From NCBI GenBank assembly GCA_009667805.1, contig CM019069.1:55308422-55372421 (forward strand): a DNA stretch of 64,000 bases, written 5' to 3'. Source of the stretch: Leptobrachium leishanense. Its lineage: Eukaryota; Chordata; Amphibia; Anura; Megophryidae. Positions within the stretch are counted from its first letter, which is position 1; the number at the start of each line of letters is the position of its first letter. A program made the translations under genes and the position numbers. This document shows, piece by piece, positions 34,911 to 44,656 of this stretch. Under the pieces are notes generated by a model that saw only the letters and a list, made by a program, of their open reading frames with translations, was not told the origin of the DNA and did not search any database.

Positions 34911-35700
34911 TATAATATTTCAGAGGCAGCCAAATTGTTTTAGGGAGAGTTGAAGGAATAGATTTTTCCTGCTTGAACGCACCCGATGCGCGTTTTGCCT
35001 AACACAGGCTTGCCAGGATTGCACTCCTGACGAGCCTGTGTTAGGCAAAATGCATGTCGGCTGGCGTTGGCTGCCTCTGAAATATCATATTGTGGCACTT
35101 TGTTTGCTTTGAATTACCTAGGTGCCGCTATACATGGAGCAAGGCTTGGTAGCTATCATTGGTCTTTACAATAGAGATGATTTTGGTTCACAATATGCAC
35201 TTTTTTTAAAAAAAAATCATTTTGGGATGGATATATATATAATTATGGTTTATTTTCCCTGCTTTAATTCCTACTATTTCTCTCCACTTTTGACACAGTA
35301 TCTGGCACTGAATATACCGTATATACCAATTATTTTTGGTCTCTATAAAGAATACAAATGAATCAATAGTCAATATTAATAGTAGGTTTTTCTATTAAAA
35401 TTATGTGTGTGTGTGTGTTTGAGTGCATTATGATCATGAACAATTTTATTTTTGGCACTGTGCCCCAATAAAATTTATGGTTTTATATTTCATCTTTTTG
35501 TCACAATTTGAATCTGTGATCCAACTGACTAGTTCAGTGGATCAGATATCACTGTTTATGAGTGTTCAATACCCTATTTACAATTATCCATCTTGTATAC
35601 TATGGGTGGTACGCTATCACTATTTTTATAGTGGGTACCTGCCTTCACTGTGTTCCATGGTATATCTAATGCCTTGGAAATTCTTTTGTACCTTCTGACG
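34911..35700 (+). mobile_element. Penelope-type PLTR relic with paired hammerhead-like cores
   Basis: CTGACGA at 35027-35033 is followed by stem-II-like GCCTGTGTTAGGC and AAAATGCATGTC, which equals a GAAACGCG-type box after CpG decay. A second, inverted copy of the same core (34979-35017) faces it. The boundaries inside the Tc1 element are approximate. Confidence 0.45.
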
Positions 35701-35919
35701 AATACCTTTTTAGAGTGAGATCCCTCTGATGTTTTGGAAGCTGTCTGTGGACCATGGCTTTTGCTGTAGTATGCGTCTAAGAAAATGTCAGGAAAGACCT
35801 ACTAGAACAGCTGAACTTTATTTGGGGTTAATCAGAGGCACGTTAAATGGTGACAGGTGTGTACTGACTCCTATTTAACATGATTTTGAATGTGATTAAC
35901 TCTGAACACAGCTACATCC

Positions 35920-36726
35920 TGTGACGGTGAGCCCCCTATAGGGTGATGGGGAGTCTTTAATCTGCGGAGGTTGAAGTCTTTAGGGCAGGTATATGGTATA
36001 GCTGCCAGTAACAGAATCAAGCATGATATTTTCAGATTATACTCCAAAACCAGGGAGTATTACAAGACAACTGAACTGCTACTAAGCTCCAAAGGTTTCG
36101 AGACCAATGGACAACTTAGAGCACCCAACAATACAGAGGATAGCAAGACTTGAGCTTCAGTACTAAGGTATTTGGTATAACAAGGCAATGAATTGTGCAA
36201 GCTGCATGGCTGCACTCAATACTGATACAATAGTACAGACTGATGATCCAGACACTCCCAGCCAGGGAGTACAGATAAGATCCTGAGTACCACTCAACAG
36301 CAAATTGGCTTCGTGGCCAAATGCCTGCTGAGTGAAACAGCTTAAATAATAAACAGACAGAATTATACCTGAAACAGCCAAGGTTAATACTAGAGAGAGG
36401 TCCAAGAATCCAAGCCAGAAGGTCATACACGGAATATCAGATATATAACTACAGGTAACAGACGAGAGAGTAATCCAAAAACAAGAGCCAGGGGGTCATA
36501 CACAGAATATCAGAACAAGAATATCAAAAATATAGCAAGCAGGAACTAGGTAGATTTTGGTCTATCCTGAACCAAGGATCAAGGGAAATCCTGGCCCTAC
36601 ATATAGGGCTGAACAGGTCATGTGACCGCAGACCAATTAGCCCAACAGATGGTCTGCAGAGCCTGAAAACCAAAATAAACAGGAATCCCTGCTACCACCA
36701 GCAGGGGGCAGGGCCGAGATGTGACA
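35920..36726. mobile_element. Solo LTR of an LTR retrotransposon
   Basis: Starts TGTGACGGTGAGCCCCC and ends GCCGAGATGTGACA, i.e. TG..CA, and is flanked by a perfect 5-bp duplication CATCC (35915-35919 and 36727-36731). Its insertion into the Tc1 element restores that element's continuity when removed. No internal coding sequence remains, so it is a solo LTR from recombination. Gypsy-like or retroviral cannot be told apart here. Confidence 0.85.
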
Positions 36727-36953
36727 CATCCTCCGTTATAAGAGGGTGTGCACACTTATGCAACCATATTATTTTAGTTCTTATTTTTCCTCCACCTAAA
36801 ATATTTCAGTTTGTTTTTCAATGTTTTTTGACCGTGATTGGCTGATGGCGTTGTCTGTAGTTTGTTGACCAAGACGATTGACTGACTATGGTCAGCCTGT
36901 TGTGCTTCCGATGCATGCATTTGCAGGAAAAACATTTTCCAGGCCTGTTCCTG

Positions 36954-37361
36954 TTAACCTCCCTTGCGTTACGATTCTGACATATTTTCTATGTCAACCG
37001 TTACAATTTATTTGGCCCCCTGGTGGTATATCGAGTGTGGCTCGGGATCAATTTCATTGCTGAAAGCGGTAACCGCGAGCCACACTCGGGGCTGGATACA
37101 TTACCTGGCCCTGCGCTCCCTCGCTGTCCCCCTCTGTCACCTCCGGACAATCACAACGTCATACTTCCTGGTTCCCTTCTCGCGAGAAGGGAACCAGGAA
37201 GTAGGACGCTGCAATCGCCGGAGGAGAATGCGATCGCTGAGGTCAGCAAGGGAGCGCAGGTACAGGTAAGTATCCAGCTCGAGTGTGGTTCGGGGGTTAC
37301 CGCTTTCAGCACTGAAAGTTAACCCCCGAGCCACACTCGGGAATACCGCCAGGGGGGTTAA
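36954..37361. mobile_element. TTAA MITE, second family, complete
   Basis: TTAA at 36954-36957 and 37358-37361; ends TTAACCTCCCTTGCG and CGCCAGGGGGGTTAA. Two hairpins: CGAGTGTGGCTCGGG..CGCGAGCCACACTCGG on the left and TTCGGGGGTTACCGC..TTAACCCCCGAGCC on the right, plus CTTCTCGCGAGAAG in the middle. Right half is homologous to 3825-4046. Confidence 0.85.
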
Positions 37362-38049
37362 TAGAAAGAAGACCATAAAATATAAACTCAGTAGTCCGTT
37401 ATAAGGTTTTGATGAGCACCTTAAATTCTAAAAAGTCTTTGTAGAGCAGAAATATCAGATAATGATGCGGACAGCTCTATGTACACAGTGAAAAAAATGG
37501 AGTTGTGACAAGAAATGAGAAAAGCCTTTACTCTTCAAAAAATAAGTAACATTAACAAACCTTCAAATGATGCACTCACTTGGCCAGGAGAAATATATAC
37601 TGAAAACTGACACATTTTAATTAGGAATCTTCCAGGTAGCATTTTTCCTTTTGACGTGGTATTTTTGTCATCGTCCGTACATTCAAAGAAAACTCATAGT
37701 TCAGCAAGATCACCAATAGTTCAACAAGTTAGATAAATGTTATTACATAAGGATAAATTAAAGTTGATAACAATAACAGACGAATATTCCACTTCTAGCT
37801 TCTACCTGCAAGCTATTATTGCTTTTATTCCTAGTTTAAATATGGCCAAAAATCTGTTGTCACACGTCTGTCAATCAGTACAACTAGCCTTCTTGTTGCC
37901 TGTATTTATTTTATTTTAAAATAATTACTAGAGCAGGACGGCTAGATAACTTTATTATTCAAAGCAATGTTTGCACAAGACTTGCAATAAATTCTATCCA
38001 TTACATTTTATGGTTTGATCTGACTAAAGGCGTTTAGGGGAACATATGT
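37362..38049. other. No recognised feature
   Basis: A/T-rich spacer; nothing recognised. Confidence 0.5.
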
Positions 38050-38160
38050 TCTCAGTGAGAAGTTCAAAGGTTTCAAAAGGAATATTTAAACTAGGAGGGG
38101 GGGGGGACAAAAGGGTAAAAAAACAATCTGTCCGATTGTCCCCCAAAACTAAATCTGAGG

Positions 38161-39429
38161 GTGCAAGCAACATGCGGGGTAAAAAATGACAAGCTCAGAG
38201 TCGTGTCTATAAATGCTCGCAGTTTAGTTAATAAAATCAATGAACTGGAGGCAATGATGGCAGCTGAAAAAGTAGATTTAGTGGCGGTTACTGAGACATG
38301 GTTCAGTGAGAAAAATAACTGGGACATAACAATACCGGGGTACTCTTTATATAGAAAAGACAGAGAAGGTAGGAAAGGAAGAGGAGTGGCCCTGTATGTG
38401 AAAAACAACATAAAAACGAACCAAATAAAAGTGAGCGAGGTGAACATAGAGTCAGTTTGGGTTACGCTAACATTCGGCAATCATACAGTAGCTCGTGTAG
38501 GTGTGATCTATAGACCCCCTGGACAAGTAGAAGAGCTAGATAATCTGCTGTTTGAGGAAATAGCCAAAATGGCATTGAAGAGGGAAGTTATTATCATGGG
38601 GGACTTTAATCTTCCTGATGTGAACTGGAAAACCAAAATAGCTGAGTGCACCAGGAGTACAAATATTCTAAACTCCCTACTGGGATTATCTCTAACACAA
38701 GTAGTTGCGGAGCCGACCCGTAAAGAGGCCATATTGGATTTAATACTCACAAATGGAGGTTTGGTATCAGACGTTGTTGTAGGTGAAAATTTGGGATCTA
38801 GTGATCACCAGTCAGTGTGGTTTAATATAAGAACAGGGATGGAGCTGCACCACACAAAAACAAAAGTTTTAGACTTTAAAAAAACAGATTTTTCTAAAAT
38901 GGGATTTTGTGTGAATGAGTCATTATCAGACTGGAGGAGTTTAAAGGGAGTCCAGGAGAAATGGGATTATTTAAAGGAGGCATTATTGAAGGCCACAGGC
39001 AATTGCATTCGGCTTGTTAGCAAAAACAAAAAAGGGAAGAAACCACTGTGGTACTCTGCAGAAGTGGCCAAAATAGTGAAGAACAAAAAGATAGCATTCA
39101 ATAATTATAAAAAAACTCAGAGTGAAGAAGATAGGCAAACCTATAAGATTATGCAGAAAGAGGCAAAGCAATTTATAGGAGCTTCCAAAGCACACAGAAG
39201 AGAAAATAGGTTAGTAAAAAAGGGGGACAAAACATTTTTTAGATACATAAACGAGAAAAGAAAAGTAAAACAAGGATTAGTTAGATTAAAAACAAAGGAA
39301 GGAAGGTATGTAGAAGAGGATAAAAGTCTCGCTGACTGCCTCAATGAATATTTTTGTTCAGTCTTTGCAGAAGAAAAGGAAGGAAAGGGACCTCAGTTAG
39401 GAGGAAACACTAAAGAGACATTTACATAA
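38161..39429 (+). pseudogene. CR1 apurinic-like endonuclease and RT N-terminus
   Basis: The 422-residue frame starts with LRVVSINARSLVNKINELE. It contains VAVTETWFSE (catalytic Glu), IMGDFNLPDVNW (Asp/Asn) and GSSDHQSVW (the C-terminal His motif), the expected endonuclease motifs in order. The linker that follows is basic (KAHRRENRLVKKGDKTFF). The frame stops at 39429, before the RT fingers, and the protein resumes as EEEVLQQRSKV..MGPDGIHPKLL in the same region. It would nick target DNA to start reverse transcription if intact. The first ATG is uncertain. Confidence 0.85.
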
Positions 39430-39617
39430 GAGTTTACAGAGGAGGAGGTTCTACAGCAGCGTTCTAAAGTAAAGACAAATAAGTCAATGGGGCCTGATGG
39501 GATCCACCCTAAATTATTAAAGAGCTCAGTGATGTAATAGCAAAACCGTTAACAAGGATTGGTTAAATAAATCTGTTAACGGGAGTCGTCCCAGAAGACT
39601 GGAAATTAGCAAATGTT

Positions 39618-39772
39618 GTGCCCATTTACAAAAAGGGTAGTAGGGAGGAATCGGGGAACTACAGGCCAGTTAGTCTTACGTCAGTAGTGGGGAAATTAAT
39701 GGAAACGATTGTTGAACATCTAAAAACACATAGATTACAGGATCACAAACAACATGGGTTTACCTCGGGGAG
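39618..39772 (+). pseudogene. CR1 RT segment before insertion
   Basis: Frame reads MPIYKKGSREESGNYRPVSL.. to GFTSGR, the conserved NYRPVSLTS block. It is interrupted by the L2-tailed insertion; in the reading after the insertion the protein continues at CQTNLIDFFDWV. Confidence 0.8.
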
Positions 39773-40213
39773 ATTATTATTATTATTATTATTATTATTA
39801 TTTATTTATAAAGCGCCAGCATATTCCGCAGCGCTGTACAATAAGCACAGTACAGACAGGGTTACAATACATTGAACAACATTTGACAAACAGTACAGGA
39901 GGAGATGAGGGCCCTATTCCGTAGGAACTCACAATCTAGGAGGGTTGGGGTGGAAACAGGAGGAGAGGACTGTAAGGTGAGAGTGATTGATGGTTGCGTC
40001 AGTGAGTTGGGTGGTAGGCTTCCCTAAATAGGATGTTTCAGGGAGCGTTTGAAGGAAGAGAAGTTAGGGAAAGTCTGACAGCACGAGGAGAGCGTTCCAG
40101 AGAGTGGGGGCTGCGCGTGAGAAATCCTGCAGTCTATCATGGGAAGAGGTGATGCGGGGAGAAGCTAGGCGCAGGTCACTGTTTTGACCTTAGGGAGCGG
40201 GCTGGGGTGTATT
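39773..40213 (-). mobile_element. L2-tailed retroelement inserted in CR1
   Basis: Starts with (ATT)n and TTTATAAAGCGCCAGCAT, the reversed L2-type 3' tail, and contains CACAATCTAGGAGGG (reversed TAGATTGTGAG). GATTA occurs at both sides of the insert and may be the target duplication. Confidence 0.75.
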
Positions 40214-40214
40214 T

Positions 40215-41231
40215 GTGATTACATGCCAAACTAATCTTATTGATTTTTTTGATTGGGTAACAAAAATAATAGACAAAGGTGGTGCAGTCGACATTGCTTA
40301 TTTAGATTTCAGTAAGGCTTTTGATACTGTTCCACATAGAAGTCTTATCAATAAATTGCAATCTTTGAGCTTGGATTCCAATATTGTTGAATGGATTTGG
40401 CAGTGGCTGAGTGACAGGCAACAGAGGGTTGTGGTAAATGGAGTTTATTCGGCGCAAGGTCTTGTTAGCAGTGGGGTACCTCAGGGGTCAGTACTTGGAC
40501 CCATTCTATTTAATATTTTTATTAGTGATATTGCAGAAGGTATTACTGGTAAAGTATGTCTTTTTGCTGAGGACACAAAGATTTGCAACAGGGTTGACGT
40601 TCCTGGAGGGATCAGCCAAATGACAAATGATTTAGGTAAACTAAAAAAATGGTTGGAGCTGTGGCAATTGAGTTTTAATGTGGATAAGTGCAAGATAATG
40701 CACCTGGGACGTAAAAACCCAAGGGCTGAATATAGAATATTTGATACAGTCCTAACCTCAACATCTGAGAAAAGGGATTTAGGGGTTATTATTTCAAAGG
40801 ATCTAAGGGTAAGTAGTCAATGTAATAGAGCAGCAGGAAATGCTAGCAGAATGCTTGGTTGTGTAGGGAGAGGTATTAGCAGTAGGAAAAGGGAAGTGCT
40901 CATGCCACTGTACAGAGCACTGGTGAGACCTCACTTGGAGTACTGTGTGCAGTACTGGAGACCGTATCTCCAGAAGGATATAGACATTTTAGAGAGAGTT
41001 CAGAGAAGGACTACTAAAATGGTGTATGGCTTGAAGGAGAAAAGTTACCAGGAAAGGCTTAATGATCTGAACATGTACAGCTTGGAAAAAAGACGAGACA
41101 GAGGAGATATGATAGAAACATTTAAATACGTAAAGGGAATCCACAAGGTAGAGGAAGGGAGTATATTTAAAAGGAAACAAAGTAGCAAAACAAGAGGACA
41201 TAGTCTTAGATTAGAGAGGCAAAGGTTTTAA
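40215..41231 (+). pseudogene. CR1 reverse transcriptase, active site altered
   Basis: The frame reads CQTNLIDFFDWVTKIID, then YLDFSKAFDTVPHRSL (motif A Asp present), [18 protein letters not shown] (motif B) and LFAEDTKIC, where the usual FADD of CR1 has become FAED, losing one of the two catalytic aspartates. It continues through DLGKLKKWLELWQLSFNVDK to a stop at 41231. The C-terminus is nearly identical to 19994-20509. With the upstream breaks it is not functional. Confidence 0.85.
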
Positions 41232-41535
41232 AAGTAACATCAGGAAGCATTATTTTTTACTGAGAGGGTGGTGGATACATAGAACAGCCTTCCAGTTGAA
41301 GTGGTAGAGGCCAAAACAGTAATTGAATTTAAGCAGGCATGGGATAGGCATAAGGCTATCCTAAACAAAAGATAAATCCAGGTAAAGTATCCATGTAATT
41401 GGGCAGACTAGATGGGCCGAAAAGTTCTTATCTGCCGACATCTGCCGAGTTATTTTAAAATATTAAATTACCGTATTTTCCGGCGTATAAGACGAATTTT
41501 TAACCCAGGAAAATCTTCTCAAAAGTCACGGGTCG

Positions 41536-42866
41536 GGGGGCGTGGCTGGCCTGGCTCGGGAGCAGACGTGCCTTAGCAGAGCCCCGCTGGTGATCGCTGA
41601 GAAAGATTATTATGCCCAGGATTTGCTTTTGGAATACCCCATACAGGAGTCCCGACGTGGCTGGCCACCAGGTGAAGTGCTCTGGAGCCTGCTTGGTTCC
41701 CCCCCTCCAGAGCTTAGAGGAGTTTGCGGCCCGTCTCGTGGCTGAAGTGCCTGACCGGCGGCCATTTTGAGGCCTGTCTTCTGGGTCTGCCCGGACCTGC
41801 CCCCCCCCTTTACTGTTTCCTGACTCGGGTGGTCAGCTGTTGTTAGATCGGAGGATGGAGGGCCCCCATCTTCGGAGTGCGGCGGCTGGGCGCCCGATGG
41901 AACTAGCGATGGTGCACATGGCAAGGCGGCTGCTGTTGTGTCCCCCCCTACCAGAGACCTGGGGGCTGTTTTGTCAGATCTGGAGGACTGCCTACGGCTG
42001 TTGCCGGGAGATGAGGGGAGCCCGCTGACCCGCGGCTCCTGGCGACGCTTGATGACTGTGCTGCGGGATGGCCGGGGGGCTGAGGCGGAGGCCCCAGCTG
42101 AGTGTCAACTGGAGGATGCCTTACCTGTCAGACGAGGTGAGAGCTCTTCCGGCACAGAGGAGGATCAATGCGATGGAGATGAGATGGAGGCAGCGGTGAT
42201 GGGAGATGCGGTGGAGATCCCCGAGCTGGCGGCTGCTGGCCCCCGGGAGCGTTTTCCGGAGGTGGAGTGGCCGGATGCTGTGTTCGCTGGGGCACATGCG
42301 TCCAGAGCTGGTGTCCTGCATCACAATGCCTTATGGAAACTGCGGTGCTGAGGGACTGGCTCTCCAACGTCGGTCCTGCAGAGGTGACATGCCTTGGCTG
42401 CGGAGAGTTGCCTGCCGTAGCCACCGTACCGTGTTTGGACACAGGCTGAAGTGACTCGCCCCATATTCTTTGACGGGACACCCGTCCTCGTTACAGTTAG
42501 CGCCCCCCCCCTGTGAGATCTTTCTGATGTGCTCCCCTCTCCTGTCTTACCCACAGAGGCCTTTTTGGCATTTTTGTTTTGATTCCGCTGTGTTTTCTTA
42601 TTGTCGTCCCCCCCCCCCGTTCTGAAGACCTTTTGCTAGTGACTCTCTGCAGACTTGATTGCTCATCTGATGAGCCATTCTCCCCCCTTTTTTTCTTCTG
42701 AGTGTTTTTGAGATGACCAAAGTTTTGGGGTGACTTAAGCAGATGTTCCCGGTTAACCCCCCCCCTTTATTACTGATACTGATGTCTTTTGATGCTTTCA
42801 AATATCTTGCGGTTTGATGTACTGATGACTTATTTTCCAAAATAAAATTTTGAATACAAAAAAAAA
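41536..42866 (+). mobile_element. Poly(A)-tailed retroinsert, 1.33 kb, with target duplication
   Basis: Flanked by GTCACGGGTCG (11 to 15 bases, including neighbouring A's; 41521-41535 and 42867-42881). It begins GGGGGCGTGGCTGGCCTGGC and ends AAAATAAAATTTTGAATACA followed by a poly(A) tract, as L1/Tx1-type elements do. GGCGGCCATTTTG at about 41757 is typical of such 5' regions. A 137-codon frame at 41938-42351 (MSPPTRDLGAVLSDLEDCL..) is acidic and unlike any domain I know. It may be an internally deleted L1-like element, a SINE-like element or a processed transcript. Confidence 0.7.
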
Positions 42867-43185
42867 AAAAGTCACGGGTCGTCTTATACGCCGGGTGTCG
42901 TCTTATAGGGCGGGTGCTGAAACTTCCGAGCCAGACTGGAGAATCTACGGTCGCCGCATATGGGGGGAGCTCAAAACCAGCCGTGGCCGCATCCCCGCCG
43001 TATGCGGTGACCGTATGAAAGCAGCAAGGGCGGCACCTCACCGGGAAGATGTAAGTGAAGGGCGGAGCAAGCTGCAGGCATCCGGGACGTCTGGGATATG
43101 GAAAAAAGAGATTGAGCGGCGCTGTGCCCAGAAAAACACGCCTCTTTTACCCGTCTGGCCCGCCCTTGTATCCTATTACCGTACC

Positions 43186-43278
43186 TCCTTCTCTGCCTCT
43201 CAGATCTCGCACTTGCGCGCCTGCGCTACTTCACTGCAGTCCTCAGGAGCGAGATCTGAGAGGCAGAGAAGGAGGTAT
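43186..43278. repeat. Hairpin: perfect 28-base arms
   Basis: ACCTCCTTCTCTGCCTCTCA.. pairs with ..GAGAGGCAGAGAAGGAGGT around a 36-base GC-rich loop. It is part of the host DNA transposon interior. Confidence 0.8.
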
Positions 43279-43387
43279 GGTAACAGGATACAAGGGCGGG
43301 ACAGACGAGTGAAAGAGGCATGTTTGCTCTACCGCTCTGATAGTCTTGGAGACAGGGAGGGCTCAGGCAGGGAGAGATGATCCAAGC

Positions 43388-43403
43388 AGGCTTTGTTTAC
43401 ATG
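43388..43403. repeat. Left target duplication of PLE complex
   Basis: AGGCTTTGTTTACATG is found here and again at 56066-56081. The last three bases ATG could also belong to the element, so the duplication is 13-16 bases. Confidence 0.85.
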
Positions 43404-44362
43404 CACACGAAAAAAGGACAGCGCTTGTATATGGTCATATACGGCGAAGAACAAATGAGGTCCACAACCACAAAACAGTGCAGATGGAAATAAACTTAAC
43501 AAGTTTTACCAAGAGCAGGATGACAGAGATGTGGGCATTCCCGATGACATGTAAAAAATAGAAAAAATGGCACAATAGCGCAACACAGTACAGCTAAAAT
43601 ACAATATGGTATATAGCAATAGCCCACTCACATGGATCAGAGCCTATATAATTCAAGGCTCTGTATATCAGCAGTGGGTCTCTTCAGGGATGACCCCGTC
43701 CCATATCCATGCGTCTTCTGAGAAATCTCACATGTGGATAGAGAACAAACACAAATGGACCATAGCGTAAATCAGCCTGGTATGAATAAGCATATCGATC
43801 TGAAAGAGCCAAACTCACGTGATATTGAGCCTGTGAAATAAACACTGGCTCCGTACTCGCACTTCTGGTGTAAATAGGGTACACCCACCCCTTTTTATTC
43901 CTCAGTCACCAAAAAATGGAGGATTTCCTTCTTATGAAGTAAAAAAAGTTTAATTGCATAAAAAAAGTAACCAAAACGCGTTTCGCTGTCACAACAGCTT
44001 CATCAGTTGGTCATATCTACATAGATCTAAACAGACTATATATAAAATATTCGTACCCCCAGCAATCAGGTGCCATCAATTTGGTTAATCACCACAATAA
44101 TTTCACACATGGGATCGGTGTTCACTTCCGTCGCTCCCTGTTGCTTATTGATCGAACCCCCGGCGGGACGGGCGCTCGTGCGCATGCGCGTCGTTGTTTG
44201 ATTCGGACTTCCTTCTTCCTGTTCATCGGCACGCCGCCTCCTCTGCGATCATGAGCGCCATCTTTGAAAATCCAATGCCCTCACTGTGTCCCATCTCAGA
44301 GTCCGGCTATTACAGCCATATAATCAAAATACCGGAAAAAACGGCGACATATCCATCTGTAA
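43401..44362 (-). repeat. PLTR 1 (unit A, downstream copy), 3' truncated
   Basis: Matches 48107-49190 but lacks about 120 bases at its outer end (starting at TGCACACGAAAAAAGGACAG). It lies downstream of ORF2 in unit A. Contains a hammerhead-like motif at 43968-44013. The 66-codon frame at 43684-43884 is present in all four PLTRs and is not taken as a gene. Confidence 0.85.
43968..44013 (-). ncRNA. Hammerhead-ribozyme-like motif, PLTR 1
   Basis: Identical to the copy at 50495-50540 read on the other strand; see there for structure. Confidence 0.6.
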
Positions 44363-44656
44363 CGAATGATAAAATACAAATACCCATACAGAGGGAAAAC
44401 GTACCCCCATATGGGACCACAATTACTATCTAAAATACCACATGAATCACAAAAAAAAAGTACATATACCGGGGACAAAGGATATATATAAAAAAGGGAT
44501 AAAAAAAAATATAGAAAAGAAAAAAATAAACAAATATAAAGTATTAAAGGTAAATCAATAAAACGAATAGTGAGAACAGGTAGTGACAAAAATAAATAGA
44601 ATCATAAAGAAAAATTTATAAAAAAAATGTTTTTATAAAAAATCTATGAAAAAAAT

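Larger units (their letters stand above)
34649..36830. mobile_element. Tc1/mariner element split by two insertions
   Basis: Left part (TATAGTGGATAAAAAATGTC.. to about 34910) and right parts (about 35700-35919 and 36727-36830) match the ends and transposase region of a common vertebrate Tc1-like element: GTCTACACACCCC at the left, GAGGGTGTGCACACTTATGC and CACCTAAAATATTTCAG at the right. TTGAAAAACAAAC occurs near both ends in opposite orientation. A PLTR relic interrupts it at about 34910-35700 and a solo LTR at 35920-36726. Transposase is too decayed to read. Confidence 0.65.
38050..41445 (+). mobile_element. CR1-clade LINE, nearly full ORF2, broken
   Basis: Endonuclease then reverse transcriptase of a CR1-type LINE on the plus strand, with a poly-G patch before the ORF. 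The ORF is interrupted by a stop at 39427-39429, frameshifts between 39500 and 39620, and a reverse-oriented L2-tailed insertion (39773-40213). The 3' region is shared with 19996-20832. The left end and 3' microsatellite are blurred, so boundaries are approximate. Confidence 0.85.

Noticed and set aside
37023..37376. Overlapping frames over 36954-37361
   Set aside because: Both strands open because of the hairpin structure of the TTAA MITE; not coding.
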